Below are positions 8,789-17,184 of a stretch of DNA of 64,000 bases, one piece after another. This DNA comes from Williamsia sp. CHRR-6 (GTDB taxonomy: Bacteria > Actinomycetota > Actinomycetes > Mycobacteriales > Mycobacteriaceae). Within the stretch, counting starts at the first letter, position 1, and every line of letters begins with the position of its first letter. The notes beneath the pieces are model-generated. The model ran no database searches, had not been told where the DNA came from, and saw only the letters and a program-made list of their open reading frames with translations. The stretch is taken from assembly GCF_018474015.1 (NCBI RefSeq), contig NZ_JAHCSG010000002.1:575689-639688 (forward strand), written 5' to 3'. The translations under genes were made by a program, and so were the position numbers.

Positions 8789-9934
8789 TCACTGGCCCTG
8801 CAACACGTGGGTGACGCACACCGCGCCCAGGCCCACCATGTGAGCCAAACCGGTTCGTGCCCCGGCGTGTTGACGGGCACCGGCCTCTCCACGGATCTGG
8901 GTGGTGATCTCGCCGATCTGGCCGACCCCGGTGGGTCCGATCGGGTGACCGGAACCCAACAGCCCACCCGAGGTGTTCACCGCCACCGTGCCACCGCGCG
9001 CGAAGTGACCACGCTCGAGTGCAGCGGCCGCCTCACCCTCGCCGACCAGCCCCATGGCCTCGACGTACTGCAGTTCCTCGATGGTGAACGCGTCGTGTAA
9101 CTCCACCAGGTCGAGGTCGGCGGGTGTGATGCCCGCCTGCTCGTAGGCAATCTCGGTGGTGGTGCGGGTCAACTCGGCGTCAAAGCTCTTCGCGCCGTAC
9201 AGCTCCTCGCTGCGCTGCACCGAGGCCAGCACGCGAACGCAGCGGGATCGATCGATCCCCAACGCGTCGATACCGTCGTCGGACACCACCAGCACCGCAG
9301 CCGCGCCCTCGCCGACAGGGCAGCACTGCAGCCGGGTGAACACCCCGGAGATCACCGGTCCGCCCAGGACATCGGCCAAGCCGTAAGCCTTGGGCCGCTG
9401 AGCGTTCGGGTTCAGTGCCGCGTTGGAATAGTTCTTCACCGCCACCCCCGCGACCTGTTCGGCGGTGGCGCCGTAGGTGTTCATGTACTCGTCGGCGAGC
9501 AGGGCGAAGTGAGTGACCGGCGCGACGTAGGACCCGGAGAGGTCGGGCACCCCCGACCGAGTACCCGCGGGTGGGATGGGTGCCGGCTTGTCCACGCCCA
9601 ACGCCAGGGAGACGTCGCTGTAGCCTGATGCGACATCCAGGCAGGCCAGACGGAAGGCCGACGAGCCTGAGGCGGAGGCGTTTTCCACCTGGGTCATCGG
9701 AATCCCGGTGACGCCGAGGTGTTTGAGCATCGGGCGCGATGCCGCCATCCCGAGCATCGAGGTGCCGGTGTAGGCGCTCTCTACGGCGGGCCAGGTGAGA
9801 CCGGCGTCGGTCAACGCTTGGCGCACCGCAGTCAGCCCCAGTTGGACATAGGGTGTGGCGCTGGGCTTCTGGTATGGGTGCCAGCCCACACCGGCGACAT
9901 ACACCGGACGTTGTCGAGCCAGGGTGACAGTCAT
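8789..9934 (-). CDS. thiolase-like protein lacking the nucleophilic Cys (lipid-transfer protein/Ltp2-like)
   Basis: 381-residue thiolase-fold protein of the SCP2-thiolase/lipid-transfer branch. At the usual nucleophile motif (family form ACASGSSA) it reads NASASGSSA, so the active Cys is replaced by Ser; the later GSGHPIG histidine loop is intact. Cys-less members with an OB-fold partner include Ltp2, a retro-aldolase acting on steroid side-chain CoA esters. It overlaps the OB-fold gene by four bases, the arrangement expected for such a complex. It is last in the cassette and would carry out the chain-cleaving step. Whether it is an aldolase, or a thiolase using another residue, is not settled. 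Confidence 0.8.
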   Translation of the reverse strand: MTVTLARQRPVYVAGVGWHPYQKPSATPYVQLGLTAVRQALTDAGLTWPAVESAYTGTSMLGMAASRPMLKHLGVTGIPMTQVENASASGSSAFRLACLDVASGYSDVSLALGVDKPAPIPPAGTRSGVPDLSGSYVAPVTHFALLADEYMNTYGATAEQVAGVAVKNYSNAALNPNAQRPKAYGLADVLGGPVISGVFTRLQCCPVGEGAAAVLVVSDDGIDALGIDRSRCVRVLASVQRSEELYGAKSFDAELTRTTTEIAYEQAGITPADLDLVELHDAFTIEELQYVEAMGLVGEGEAAAALERGHFARGGTVAVNTSGGLLGSGHPIGPTGVGQIGEITTQIRGEAGARQHAGARTGLAHMVGLGAVCVTHVLQGQ

Positions 9935-10338
9935 GGTTGCTCCTTGGATGCGAGTGCGAAGCGCAGCTCTGCGGCGCGAACTTCGCCGCGGTCCACCACC
10001 ACGGTGATCGCCTGGACGCGATCGCCGACCGAGGCGGTGACCCCGTCAGCGAGCACACCACGGATGAGTGGGCCTTCGTCGAGTTCGATGGCCGCCACGG
10101 TGAACGGGGTCGGGATGTCGGCCGACGGGTGATGATGGACCTCGGCGCGGGCGGTGACCGTTCCGGTACCGGCCAGATCGATGGCGGTCAGTTGATCGCC
10201 GTAGGCGCCAGTTGCCTCGGACCCGTACTGCTGAAAAGGGAAGAACACGTTGCCGTCTGGGTCGGTGAGACCCTTGAGAACGGGCGTCCCGGAATCGTCG
10301 ACCGAGTACAGCTCTGGTTGCGCGGATGTGAGAGTCAT
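9931..10338 (-). CDS. DUF35-type OB-fold protein, no zinc-ribbon cysteines
   Basis: 135-residue protein with an OB-fold C-terminal half (about residues 50-130: GTVTARAEVHH, VAAIELDEG, VGDRVQAITV). DUF35 partners of lipid-transfer proteins usually carry an N-terminal rubredoxin-like zinc ribbon with four Cys; this protein contains no Cys, and the corresponding stretch reads VFFPFQQYGSEATG. It overlaps the thiolase-like gene (ATGA), and the two probably form a heteromeric acyl-CoA cleaving complex. Role inferred from context. Confidence 0.72.
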   Translation of the reverse strand: MTLTSAQPELYSVDDSGTPVLKGLTDPDGNVFFPFQQYGSEATGAYGDQLTAIDLAGTGTVTARAEVHHHPSADIPTPFTVAAIELDEGPLIRGVLADGVTASVGDRVQAITVVVDRGEVRAAELRFALASKEQP

Positions 10339-10358
10339 CGTCAGTTCCTCGCCTGTGC

Positions 10359-11153
10359 TCAGAGCGTGAAGGAGTAGCCGCCGTTGACCGGGATGGTCTG
10401 ACCGGTGATCCAGCTCGACGCTCCCGACGCCAGGAAAAGCACCATGTTGGCGGCGTCTTCGGGCTCACCGAACCGACGCACCACGTAGCTGGAGAGCACC
10501 TTCTTGGCGAAATCCTCGTTGCCCATGGCTGCTTCGGTGGCCGGGGTGCGGGTCGCTCCGAGGGCAACCGCGTTGGCGGTGATGCCGAATCGTCCGCCGA
10601 GACGCGCCATCGATCGGGTGAACCCGGCGGCCCCGGCCTTGGCCGCAGAGTACGACTCCATGCCGTTGATCTCCCCGACCCGGCCGGCGTCGGAGACGAC
10701 GGTGATCAGTCGGCCGTACTTCTTGGAGATCATGTGCGGGAACACATGTCGGCTGGCGTTGAGCACGCCGTGCAGGTTGACGTTGAGGTAGGGGTTCCAG
10801 TCGGAGGGGTCCTGTTCCCAGAACGGCTTGGGTGCACTGTTGGGCGCCTCGGCACCACGGTTGCCTGCGTTGTTCACCAGGATGTCGATGGGACCCAGCT
10901 CGTCTGCGGCGGCGGCGATCGCGGCACCGAATCCCTCGAAGTCACCCACGTCACCCACGGCGGTGGTGGCGTTCGCGCCGGCGGCCCGCAGCTCTTCGAC
11001 GACGTTCTTGGCGCGTTCGGCGTCGAAGTCGTTGACCACCACCGACGCGCCGTTGGCGGCGAACTGTAGGGCGATGGCGCGTCCGACGCCCTGGCCGGCG
11101 CCGGTGATCAGCGCGGTGTGGCCGGTGAGGTCGAGGATGTTCTCGGTGGACAT
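10359..11153 (-). CDS. SDR-family oxidoreductase (3-hydroxyacyl-CoA dehydrogenase-like)
   Basis: 264-residue classical short-chain dehydrogenase. The Rossmann cofactor motif TGAGQGVG is at 17-24, NNAG near 95, and the catalytic YSAAK motif near 158, with the usual C-terminal GQTIPVNGGY. Likely oxidises a 3-hydroxyacyl-CoA made by the neighbouring hydratase, although a role on another alcohol is possible. Third gene of the downstream half of the cassette, 20 bp before the OB-fold gene and 78 bp after the hydratase gene. Confidence 0.82.
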   Translation of the reverse strand: MSTENILDLTGHTALITGAGQGVGRAIALQFAANGASVVVNDFDAERAKNVVEELRAAGANATTAVGDVGDFEGFGAAIAAAADELGPIDILVNNAGNRGAEAPNSAPKPFWEQDPSDWNPYLNVNLHGVLNASRHVFPHMISKKYGRLITVVSDAGRVGEINGMESYSAAKAGAAGFTRSMARLGGRFGITANAVALGATRTPATEAAMGNEDFAKKVLSSYVVRRFGEPEDAANMVLFLASGASSWITGQTIPVNGGYSFTL

Positions 11154-11231
11154 GGTGACTCCTTTGTCAGGTGGGGCAAGCGATGGTCGAAGCGATCAGA
11201 GATATGGAGATGAATTGGGGCAGAGCCGGTG

Positions 11232-12020
11232 TCAGCGTCCCTTCCACTGGGGCGCCCGCTTCTGGGCGAACGCGGCGAGGCCTTCCTTGAGATCCTCGGA
11301 ATCCATGACGGGTTTGGCGTAGACCATCTGCTCGGCCCAGCCCTGTTCGTCGGTCCACTCGTGGGCGTGGGCGAGGATCTGCTTGCTGGCGATGACCGAC
11401 AGCGGTCCGGCGGCGGCGATGTCGCCGGCCAGCTCGAGTGCGGCGTCCACCGCCCCACCGACCGGCGTGATCCGGCTGACCAGCCCCAGTCGGTGGAACT
11501 CGCTGGCGGGCTGCGGCTTTCCGGTCAGGGCAAGCTCGACGGCCACGTTGTGGGGGATGCGCTTGGGAAGCCGGAACAGGCCGCCGCCGACCGCGATCAG
11601 ACCGCGCGCCGCTTCGGGCAGTCCCATCCGCGTGGCCTCGGTGGCCACGATCAGATCGCAGGCCAGGCACAGCTCGAAACCGCCGGCCAAGGCGTCGCCC
11701 TCGACGGCGGCGATGATCGGCTTGGTGGGCGGCTGGGCCATGATCCCGAAGCCACCGCGCCTCTCGGTGGACCCATAGTCGCCGACTGCGGCGGCCTTGA
11801 GGTCCTGGCCTGCGGAGAAGGTGGGTCCGGCCCCGGTGATCACCGCGACGCGCAGGGTGGAATCGTCTTCGTAGGCGTCGAGAGCCGCCTCGAGCGCGTG
11901 TGCGGTCGCGCCGTCGAAGGAGTTGCGCCGCTGTTCACGGTTGATGGTGATCAGCAGGATGCTCTCGTCTGCGCCGCGGCGCTCGGTGAGGATCAGATCA
12001 GAAGATGGCGTCGTCGACAT
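11232..12020 (-). CDS. enoyl-CoA hydratase (crotonase family)
   Basis: 262-residue crotonase-fold enzyme. Oxyanion-hole region FSAGQDLK near 107 and both hydratase glutamates are present: Glu in AGGFEL and Glu in GLPEAARGL, so hydration of a 2-enoyl-CoA is plausible. First gene after the TetR gene; a 179-bp gap upstream contains an operator-like site that matches one before the acyl-CoA dehydrogenase gene. It probably begins a second transcript of the cassette. Confidence 0.85.
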   Translation of the reverse strand: MSTTPSSDLILTERRGADESILLITINREQRRNSFDGATAHALEAALDAYEDDSTLRVAVITGAGPTFSAGQDLKAAAVGDYGSTERRGGFGIMAQPPTKPIIAAVEGDALAGGFELCLACDLIVATEATRMGLPEAARGLIAVGGGLFRLPKRIPHNVAVELALTGKPQPASEFHRLGLVSRITPVGGAVDAALELAGDIAAAGPLSVIASKQILAHAHEWTDEQGWAEQMVYAKPVMDSEDLKEGLAAFAQKRAPQWKGR

Positions 12021-12131
12021 CGGGGCCTCCGGTTGGTTGTCGGGGATTCGGGTGTGTCAGGACAGGATGGGATCGGGGTGCCGGGCCCGGGTCGAGGAGA
12101 ACGAGTCCAGTGACTCCCGTCACGCTATTAG

Positions 12132-12150
12132 CTTGTTGAGTGGCAAGCAA
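12132..12150 (-). promoter_or_regulatory. putative TetR operator, copy 1 (hydratase promoter)
   Basis: On the minus strand reads TTGCTTG-N7-ACAAG, containing the imperfect 16-bp dyad CTTG-N8-CAAG. The same pattern with identical spacing occurs at 17083-17101 before the acyl-CoA dehydrogenase gene. It lies about 110 bp upstream of the hydratase start, between the hydratase and TetR genes. Assignment to the adjacent TetR protein is inferred. Confidence 0.5.
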
Positions 12151-12199
12151 GTAAGTTGGCCGAACTGTGACCACCGGCTCTGCCACCGGTCGGTGCGGC

Positions 12200-12943
12200 T
12201 CAGGAACCGAGATGACCCGAGAGATAGCCGCGCACAAGTTGTTTGGTCACGTCGGCGATGTGCCGCAGATCGAGGCCGTCGTCGGTGAGGTGTTGCAGCG
12301 CCACCCCGCGCAGCGTTCCCTCCACGATCACGGCGAGATCGGCAGCCCGGTCGGTCGGCTCGATCTCGCCGTCGGCCACCGCCTGGTCGATCCAGCTGAT
12401 GACCATCTCGCGGATGAGGGTGTTGTTCTGCGCCACGGCCGAGCGCAGACCGGGGGAGGATGTGAACGCCTCCACCTGGAGCACGAACATGGCCCGGGCG
12501 TAGTTGGGCCCGTCCAGGCCGGCCAGCCGATCGGGCAGGAAATACTGCTCGATCAGGTCGTCGATCGCGGCGAGTCCGCGTGCGTGCGGTCCGCCTGACG
12601 CCATCTGCGCTGTGACCCGTTCTCGGATGGCGGCGATCACCTCCACCATGCACTGCTCTTTGGAGCCGAAGTGGAAGGTGACGAGGCCGCGGCTGAGCCC
12701 GGCCCGCTGCCCGATCTCCACCAGCGTGGTGCGGTTGTACCCGTTGGTTCCCACGAGATCGATTGCTGCGGAGATGATCTTCTCCCGGGACTCCGCCGAG
12801 CGGTCGGCCTGGGACCGACGATCACCGCCGCTACGCCCCCGCCGCGTCGGGGCAGGGGTGGCGCGCGCGGTGCGGTCAGGCATCATGCGAGTGTAGTTCG
12901 CACGCATACCCGTCCGCTCTTCACTGATCGGGTGGGCGCTCAT
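12200..12943 (-). CDS. TetR-family transcriptional regulator
   Basis: 247-residue regulator. After a basic, disordered N-terminal tail of about 55 residues comes a TetR DNA-binding domain (REKIISAAIDLVGTNGYNRTTLVEIG, then QRAGLSRGLVTFHFGSKEQ) and a C-terminal helical ligand-binding domain. ATG at 12943 begins one base after the racemase stop; starts at 12907 or at about 12887 would give a shorter tail and are also possible. Placed inside the acyl-CoA cassette with two matching dyads at its promoters, it most likely represses the cassette until a CoA-ester intermediate appears. The ligand is unknown. Confidence 0.85.
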   Translation of the reverse strand: MSAHPISEERTGMRANYTRMMPDRTARATPAPTRRGRSGGDRRSQADRSAESREKIISAAIDLVGTNGYNRTTLVEIGQRAGLSRGLVTFHFGSKEQCMVEVIAAIRERVTAQMASGGPHARGLAAIDDLIEQYFLPDRLAGLDGPNYARAMFVLQVEAFTSSPGLRSAVAQNNTLIREMVISWIDQAVADGEIEPTDRAADLAVIVEGTLRGVALQHLTDDGLDLRHIADVTKQLVRGYLSGHLGS

Positions 12944-12944
12944 C

Positions 12945-14084
12945 TCAACCCACCGTGGCCGTCGAACGCAGGGGTGCTCGGTCGGTGGCCGACCACTGCG
13001 CCACCACATCAGCAGGCGTCGATGCCGACGGGGCGTCGGCACTGGGAACCGAGGGCTGCGATCGCGAGAACCGTGGTGCCGGAGCGGCTTGTGCCACACC
13101 GTCGACGGTGATCACCGCATCACGCTGCGACTGCTGAGGGTGGCGCGCCGACTCCTCCAGGGTGAGAACAGGTGCGACGCAGGCATCTACGCCGGCGAAG
13201 GCCTGCTCCCACTCGTTCATGGTGCGGGTGGCCACGATGCCGGCGAACCGCTCGGTCAGTTCGGCCCAGTGGGTGTGATCGTTCTGCTCGGGCAGCTCGG
13301 CAGGGTCGAGACCGAGCCCGATCACGAACTCGCGGTAGAACTTCGGCTCGATGGCCCCCACCGACAGATAGCGGCCGTCGGAGCACCGGTAGGTGCGGTA
13401 GTACGGTGTGCGGCCCTGGCTGATGGCGTCGAGCAGCGGGCCCACCGCCGGCGACGCCTTGGCCGTCCACTGCATCTGCAGCAGGATGCCGCTGCCGTCG
13501 AGCATCGCGGCGTCGACCACCTGCCCGCGGCCGGAGATCACTCGTTCCAGCAGCGCCGACAGCACGCCCACGACCAAGAACAGTGAGCCGCCGCCGAAGT
13601 CGCCCACCAGATTTGCCGGTGGCCGCGGTTGTTCACCGGGCGGGGTGATGGCGTCGAGTGCGCCGGCTAGGGCGATGTAGTTGATGTCGTGCCCGGCGCG
13701 ATCGGCCATCGGACCCGACTGACCCCACCCGGTCATCCGGGCGTAGACCAAGCCGGGGTTGTCTGCGGACACCTCGTCGGGACCTAGGCCCAACCGTTCC
13801 ATCACCCCGGGACGGAATCCCTCGATGAGGACGTCGGCCACGCGTATCAGCTCGCGCACGGCGGCCACACCGTCGGCCGACTGCAGGTCGAGCTCCACCC
13901 ATCGGCGTCCCCGCTGCATGGGGTCCGGGGACGGGCGGTACCCGACTCGGGTCACACGGACCACGTCGGCGCCGAGGTCGGACAGGATCATCGCCGCATG
14001 CGGACCAGGACCGATGCTGCCGATCTCGATGACACGCAGGCCGGACAGCGGTCCGCCGGTACCGGGTGTTGTCTCAGTTGCCAT
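12945..14084 (-). CDS. alpha-methylacyl-CoA racemase (family III CoA-transferase fold)
   Basis: 379-residue CaiB/BaiF-fold protein. Three residues match the catalytic set of M. tuberculosis MCR: His132 in AGHDINYI, Asp162 in VGDFGGGS, and Glu246 in AIEPKFY. This supports epimerisation of 2-methylacyl-CoA esters rather than CoA transfer. In the pathway it would convert (2R)- to (2S)-methylacyl-CoA so that the dehydrogenase can act, pointing to a methyl-branched, isoprenoid- or sterol-derived substrate. Lies 7 bp after the ligase gene and 1 bp before the TetR gene. Confidence 0.85.
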   Translation of the reverse strand: MATETTPGTGGPLSGLRVIEIGSIGPGPHAAMILSDLGADVVRVTRVGYRPSPDPMQRGRRWVELDLQSADGVAAVRELIRVADVLIEGFRPGVMERLGLGPDEVSADNPGLVYARMTGWGQSGPMADRAGHDINYIALAGALDAITPPGEQPRPPANLVGDFGGGSLFLVVGVLSALLERVISGRGQVVDAAMLDGSGILLQMQWTAKASPAVGPLLDAISQGRTPYYRTYRCSDGRYLSVGAIEPKFYREFVIGLGLDPAELPEQNDHTHWAELTERFAGIVATRTMNEWEQAFAGVDACVAPVLTLEESARHPQQSQRDAVITVDGVAQAAPAPRFSRSQPSVPSADAPSASTPADVVAQWSATDRAPLRSTATVG

Positions 14085-14091
14085 GATGCGC

Positions 14092-15654
14092 TTATCCTTT
14101 CGCCTCGGCTGGTTCCCGATGCCTGCTGCGCAGAGCGCGTTTGTCCAGCTTCCCGGTGGCGGTCACCGGCATCTGATCGACGAACTCGACCAGCTTGGGT
14201 GTGTTGATCGGGCCCTTCTGGCGGCGCACCAGCTCCTGGATCTCGGCTGCAGTGACCAGTTGTCCTGGCTTGAGTGTGATCACGGCTTTGACTGCCTCGC
14301 CCCACTTCTCGTCCGGGACCCCGATGACCGCAGCGTTGGCGACACCGGTGTGCGCCTCGATGGCGATCTCCACTTCGCGCGGGTAGACGTTGAACCCGCC
14401 GGAGATGATCATGTCCTTGAGGCGGTCGACGATCGTGACCGTCCCGTCGGGCGACTGCACCCCGACGTCGCCGGTGTGCAACCACCCATCGCGCAGGGTC
14501 AGCGCGGTCAGTTCGGGATTCTTCCAGTACCCCGACATCACCGATGGACCCCGGAGGCAGATCTCGCCCACTTCGCCTGCGGGAAGGGTTGATCCAGTCT
14601 CATCCTGGATGGCCAGATCGATCAGGAAGTGAGGACGACCCGCCGAGGCCAGCAGTTCAGGACGGTCGGGATCGTGATCTTCCTTGCGAAGACGTGTCCC
14701 AAGACCCAACGACTCGGTCTGGCCGTACCCCTGGGAGAAGATGGGGCCCACCTGCTGCATACACGCCCGCAGCGACGCCGGAGACATCAACGCTGCACCG
14801 TAGATGAAGTTGTCCAGGCTGGAGATGTCGGTGGTGTCGATCTCGGGCAGGCGCAGCAGCGAATAGAGCATCGTCGGCACACCGAAGGTGTAGCTGATGC
14901 GGTGCTCCTCGATGGCGCGCAGGAAGCGGTGGGCGTCGAATCCCTCGTGCAGCACCGACATCCCGCCCCGAGCCAGGGTCGGCGCAATCGCGTTGCCGGC
15001 GGCGTGTGAGATGGGAGCCGCCACCAGCCCGTGCGCTGCGGGAGCGATCTCGCCGTCCATCAGCGACGCCTGCAGCACCGCGGTCCACGCCCGCTGGGGC
15101 AGCATCACGCCTTTGGGACGCCCGGTCGTGCCGCCGGTGTACAGCACCGTCTGGATCGCCTCAGGGTCTGTCACGGCGGGGATCAGCCGCGACATCGGTG
15201 CCACTCGAGCGAGCGCCAGAATGTCCTCGAACTGGTCGCTGGGCCCCAGGCTGAAGACCTTGGTGATGCTGGGAACCTGTTCGGACAAGACCGTTGCGCG
15301 CTCGGCGAAAGCGTCGGAATCGACTATGAGAGTTGCGATCTCAGCGTCATCGCAGATGTAGAGGTGATCGGACTCCGACGCGGCGAACAGCAGGGGAGTG
15401 GTACGAGCCCCGAGGAACTGTGCCGCGAGCCCGGACAACCATGCGGCGGCTCGGTTCCGGGACAGGATGGCCACCGCGTCGCCCGGGCCCACGCCGTGTG
15501 CGGCGAGGGTGTGGGCGATACCGGAGACCAGCTGACCTGCCTGGGCGAACGTGAGCTCGCCGTCGAGGTCGACAAAGGCGGTTCGGTCCGGGTAGGCGGC
15601 GATTGCTGCCGCCACCGTCTCCATCTGATTGGGGGACCGGTGTAGGGCGTTCAT
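14092..15654 (-). CDS. AMP-dependent acyl-CoA ligase (FadD-like)
   Basis: 520-residue ANL-superfamily enzyme activating a carboxylic acid to its CoA thioester. The AMP-binding P-loop YTGGTTGRPKGV is near residue 167, the A5-like SQGYGQTES follows around 303, and the C-terminal GWLHTGDVG and terminal TATGKLDKRALR lysine motif are intact. ATG at 15654 has a GGGAGG ribosome site; the longer frame is rejected. As second gene of the cassette it supplies the CoA ester used by the dehydrogenase, racemase and hydratase. Acid specificity cannot be predicted. Confidence 0.88.
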   Translation of the reverse strand: MNALHRSPNQMETVAAAIAAYPDRTAFVDLDGELTFAQAGQLVSGIAHTLAAHGVGPGDAVAILSRNRAAAWLSGLAAQFLGARTTPLLFAASESDHLYICDDAEIATLIVDSDAFAERATVLSEQVPSITKVFSLGPSDQFEDILALARVAPMSRLIPAVTDPEAIQTVLYTGGTTGRPKGVMLPQRAWTAVLQASLMDGEIAPAAHGLVAAPISHAAGNAIAPTLARGGMSVLHEGFDAHRFLRAIEEHRISYTFGVPTMLYSLLRLPEIDTTDISSLDNFIYGAALMSPASLRACMQQVGPIFSQGYGQTESLGLGTRLRKEDHDPDRPELLASAGRPHFLIDLAIQDETGSTLPAGEVGEICLRGPSVMSGYWKNPELTALTLRDGWLHTGDVGVQSPDGTVTIVDRLKDMIISGGFNVYPREVEIAIEAHTGVANAAVIGVPDEKWGEAVKAVITLKPGQLVTAAEIQELVRRQKGPINTPKLVEFVDQMPVTATGKLDKRALRSRHREPAEAKG

Positions 15655-15721
15655 CGTTGAACCTCCCGAACGTGTAGGGGTGCCATGGGATGTCAGATTC
15701 TGTGGGTGATGTGGGTGTGGC

Positions 15722-16903
15722 TCACAGGCCAACCCAGCGAGCGATGTTGGCGCGCAGCAACTCGCTGGTGCCCTCGTACAGGCGGCCGGCGCGAGCGTCG
15801 CGGTAGAAGCGCTCGACGCCGACGGCGGTGGTGACGCCCATGCCGCCGTGTACCTGGATGGCGCGATCGGCCACCCGGGAGAGCAGTTCGGTGCCGGTGA
15901 TCTTGGCGCTGGCGGCCAGGATGCGCTCCTTGCCGTCGAGGGCGTCCACCGAGCGGGCCGCAGCCAGGGTCAGTTGCCAGGCGGCTTCGGTCTCGATGAT
16001 CGAATCGACGATGTGGCCCTGCACGAACTGGTTCTTGCCGATCGGGGTGCCGAATGCGTGCCGCTCCTTGGCGTAGGACAGCATGCGGTCGATGAGGTAC
16101 TCGGACTTGCCGATCGAGCCGGCTCCGACGTTGAGGCGGGTGAAGTTGATGCCCTTGAGGGCAGGGCCGAAGGCGAAGCCCTCCTTGCCCAGGATCGCCG
16201 AATTCGGTACGCGCACATCGTCGAAGAACAGATCCGCAGGACGATGCTCGCCGAGGGTCTGGTGCACGCCACCCACGCTGACGCCGGGGGTGTCCATGTC
16301 GACCAGGAACAGGGTGATGCCACCGTGTGAGCCCTTGGTCGCGTCGGTGACAGCGACCACCATGCAGAAGTCGGCGTACTGCCCGTTGGTGATGAACTGC
16401 TTGGAGCCGTTGATGATCCAGTCGTCACCGTCGCGCACCGCGCGGGTCTTGATGTTGGATGCGTCAGAACCGGCGCCCGGCTCGGTCAGACCGAAACATG
16501 CCTGCTTCTCGGCGCGCATGACGGGGTCGAGGTACTGCGCTCGCTGGGCCTCGTTCATGGAGAACATGGCCGGGCTGGGGCCTTCGACGCCGCAGAACAC
16601 ACCCGAGGCGAGGATGAGGCCAGACTTGCCGACGGCCTTGTGGCAGTGGACCATCGGCTCGGCACCGATTCCGCCGCCGCCGAACTCCTCGGGCGTGGCC
16701 ATGGTGTAGAACCCCGCATCGGCGCTCTTGCGGCGGATGGCGAGCAGCTCGCGCTGCTTGTCCTCGGCAGGGATGTCGCCGGTCGCGGAGATGACGTCGG
16801 AGTACTTCTCCTCGACGGGGCGAACTTCGTGCTCGATGAACAGGCGGACACCCTCGGCCAGTTCCTCGCCGGTGGTGATGTCAATGGTGCTGGTGGTGCT
16901 CAT
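15722..16903 (-). CDS. acyl-CoA dehydrogenase
   Basis: 393-residue FAD enzyme introducing the 2,3-double bond in an acyl-CoA. Signatures seen: FGLTEPGAGSDASN (FAD/substrate loop), GSKQFITNG, QVHGGMG and the C-terminal RLYEGTSE carrying the catalytic-base Glu position. First gene of the minus-strand cassette; an operator-like dyad lies 180-200 bp upstream. Together with the ligase, racemase, hydratase, SDR and thiolase-like/OB pair it completes one degradation cycle. Confidence 0.9.
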   Translation of the reverse strand: MSTTSTIDITTGEELAEGVRLFIEHEVRPVEEKYSDVISATGDIPAEDKQRELLAIRRKSADAGFYTMATPEEFGGGGIGAEPMVHCHKAVGKSGLILASGVFCGVEGPSPAMFSMNEAQRAQYLDPVMRAEKQACFGLTEPGAGSDASNIKTRAVRDGDDWIINGSKQFITNGQYADFCMVVAVTDATKGSHGGITLFLVDMDTPGVSVGGVHQTLGEHRPADLFFDDVRVPNSAILGKEGFAFGPALKGINFTRLNVGAGSIGKSEYLIDRMLSYAKERHAFGTPIGKNQFVQGHIVDSIIETEAAWQLTLAAARSVDALDGKERILAASAKITGTELLSRVADRAIQVHGGMGVTTAVGVERFYRDARAGRLYEGTSELLRANIARWVGL

Positions 16904-17082
16904 CTATTGGCTCCTTTGGCCGAGCGGGCGGACCCGATCTGTCGAATGCACACGGGAAAACGGCATGTTCACGAGTGCGGAAACGGTGAAGTGACGCCGA
17001 GATGAGGCATCCGACCGTGTGATCTGGTGCGGTGGCCGGGGGCCGAGCATCACTTCGATGTGACAGGCACCACGTTACATAG

Positions 17083-17101
17083 TTGCTTGTTGGCTGACAA
17101 G
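17083..17101 (+). promoter_or_regulatory. putative TetR operator, copy 2 (acyl-CoA dehydrogenase promoter)
   Basis: TTGCTTG-N7-ACAAG, with inner dyad CTTGTTGGCTGACAAG. Same half-sites and spacing as 12132-12150, in the opposite orientation. It sits in the AT-richer region upstream of the dehydrogenase gene. Two copies at the two promoter regions of one cassette that encodes its own TetR protein support an operator role. Confidence 0.5.
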
Positions 17102-17134
17102 TGTTTGCCCGAATCTTTTCCACCGCTCACGGTG

Positions 17135-17184
17135 CCCCCGGCGAGGTCGCCGACCCTGTCATCCCCCCGGCGAGGTCGCCGACC
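17135..17184. repeat. two 21-bp direct repeats, 29-bp period
   Basis: A 21-bp G+C-rich unit (begins CCCCCGGCGAGG, ends GTCGCCGACC) occurs at 17135-17155 and again, identical, at 17164-17184. The second copy overlaps the C-terminal end of the decayed ABC gene, so the duplication probably arose after decay began. Confidence 0.75.
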
